From the NCBI GenBank assembly GCA_938005545.1, contig CALKXV010000005.1, positions 98,832 through 162,831 of the forward strand: DNA of 64,000 bases, written 5' to 3'. Shown piece after piece: positions 63,616-64,000 of the stretch. A program made the translations under genes and the position numbers. A model generated the notes under the pieces. That model saw nothing but the letters and a program-made list of their open reading frames with translations. It had not been told where the DNA came from and searched no databases. Position 1 is the first letter of the stretch. Every line of letters begins with the position of its first letter. The stretch comes from an uncultured Paracoccaceae bacterium. GTDB lineage: Bacteria; Pseudomonadota; Alphaproteobacteria; Rhodobacterales; Rhodobacteraceae.

Positions 63616-64000
63616 ATGAGACGACCCTACCGCAAATTGAACCTGGATGAACGTAGAATCTTAGCGACCATGCTTCATGCCAAAGCAACGAAGACCAAGA
63701 TTGCCGAAACACTCGGCCGTGATCGCTCGACAATCCATCGCGAGATCAAGCGCAACTGGTGGCATGATACCGAGGTTCCACAAGCGGATGGCTACTGGCA
63801 CGTGACGGCGCAGACGCTCGCGGATCGCCGCCATCTGAAACGTCGCAAGCTGGAGCAAGATGAGAGCTTACGCGAGGAAGTCATCGCCAAGCTCAAGGAC
63901 GGTTGGTCACCGGAACAAATCGCATGTCGTTTGAAGATCGAGCCGCGTGCACCGCATCGGATATGCCATGAGACGATCTATCAGTATGTGTATTCGAAAA
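63616..64000 (+). mobile_element. IS30-family transposase gene, N-terminal part, runs off the window
   Basis: 128 codons are open to the window edge. It begins MRRPYRKLNLDERRILATML and carries the IS30 helix-turn-helix (KTKIAETLGRDRSTIHREIK) followed by KDGWSPEQIACRLKIE and ICHETIYQYVY. AGGAGG lies 5 bases before the ATG. The catalytic DDE domain is beyond base 64000. The left terminal repeat was not identified with certainty; inverted arms TGCATCA/TGATGCA at 63574-63600 lie just upstream. Confidence 0.88.

Overview
The window looks like a chromosome segment of a marine alphaproteobacterium of the Rhodobacteraceae (Roseobacter group). This is inferred from protein content and gene order: the ruvCAB - hypothetical - ybgC - tolQRAB - pal - cpoB - tilS - ftsH run, a TIGR02300 acidic protein, a DUF1127 protein, TRAP and tripartite tricarboxylate transporters, betaine synthesis genes, and moderate GC. 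No database search was possible.

Layout. 1-2.4 kb: end of a CUT2-type sugar ABC transporter, D-ribose pyranase and a DMT exporter. 2.7-10.3 kb: tRNA-Ala(GGC), a TIGR02300 protein, a YgjP-like metalloprotease, a GntR regulator, an MFS transporter, a hydrolase, a second DMT exporter, a YaiI protein, S-formylglutathione hydrolase and an AEC permease. 10.3-15.3 kb: a LacI regulator divergent from a phytanoyl-CoA-dioxygenase-like enzyme, then an ECF sigma factor translationally coupled to a membrane-anchored vWA protein. 15.5-24.3 kb: a TIGR02117 protein, L-lactate dehydrogenase, an ArsR/AHSA1 pair, a TRAP transporter, ribosomal protein L25/CTC, and a threonine dehydratase that seems to start at an ATT codon. 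24.5-37.4 kb: cfa, then a homogentisate-type aromatic catabolic cluster whose MarR regulator is truncated and whose hmgA carries both a nonsense codon and a frameshift. The downstream genes (fahA, DUF2059, MBL-fold, DinB, FAD monooxygenase, DUF2783, maiA, tctCBA, Tm-1-like) are open and tightly overlapped. 37.4-40.5 kb: betBA.

41.2-45.75 kb is the accessory island. A complete IS1595-family transposon of about 3.4 kb has 23-bp inverted repeats (22/23 identical) and an 8-bp target duplication, TAAATTTC. It is inserted against the right end of a degraded relative. Both elements have the order transposase, cargo, a conserved 65-codon gene, right inverted repeat, but the cargo differs: a NYN-domain nuclease in the remnant, and in the intact element a Panacea-domain gene followed after 2 nt by a 122-aa unknown protein (a candidate toxin-antitoxin pair). 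The intact element also carries a DUF6471 gene and a membrane protein to the left of the transposase, with an 18-bp palindrome in the divergent promoter region. This island is the strongest candidate for an undescribed system.

45.8-64 kb: housekeeping genes. These are the ruvCAB Holliday-junction genes, the Tol-Pal envelope system, tilS, ftsH, a MOSC protein, folD, a CDGSH protein, a PaaI thioesterase, pdeM, trmB and aroA. aroA is preceded by a stretch with several hairpins. The window ends inside an IS30-family transposase placed just after aroA.
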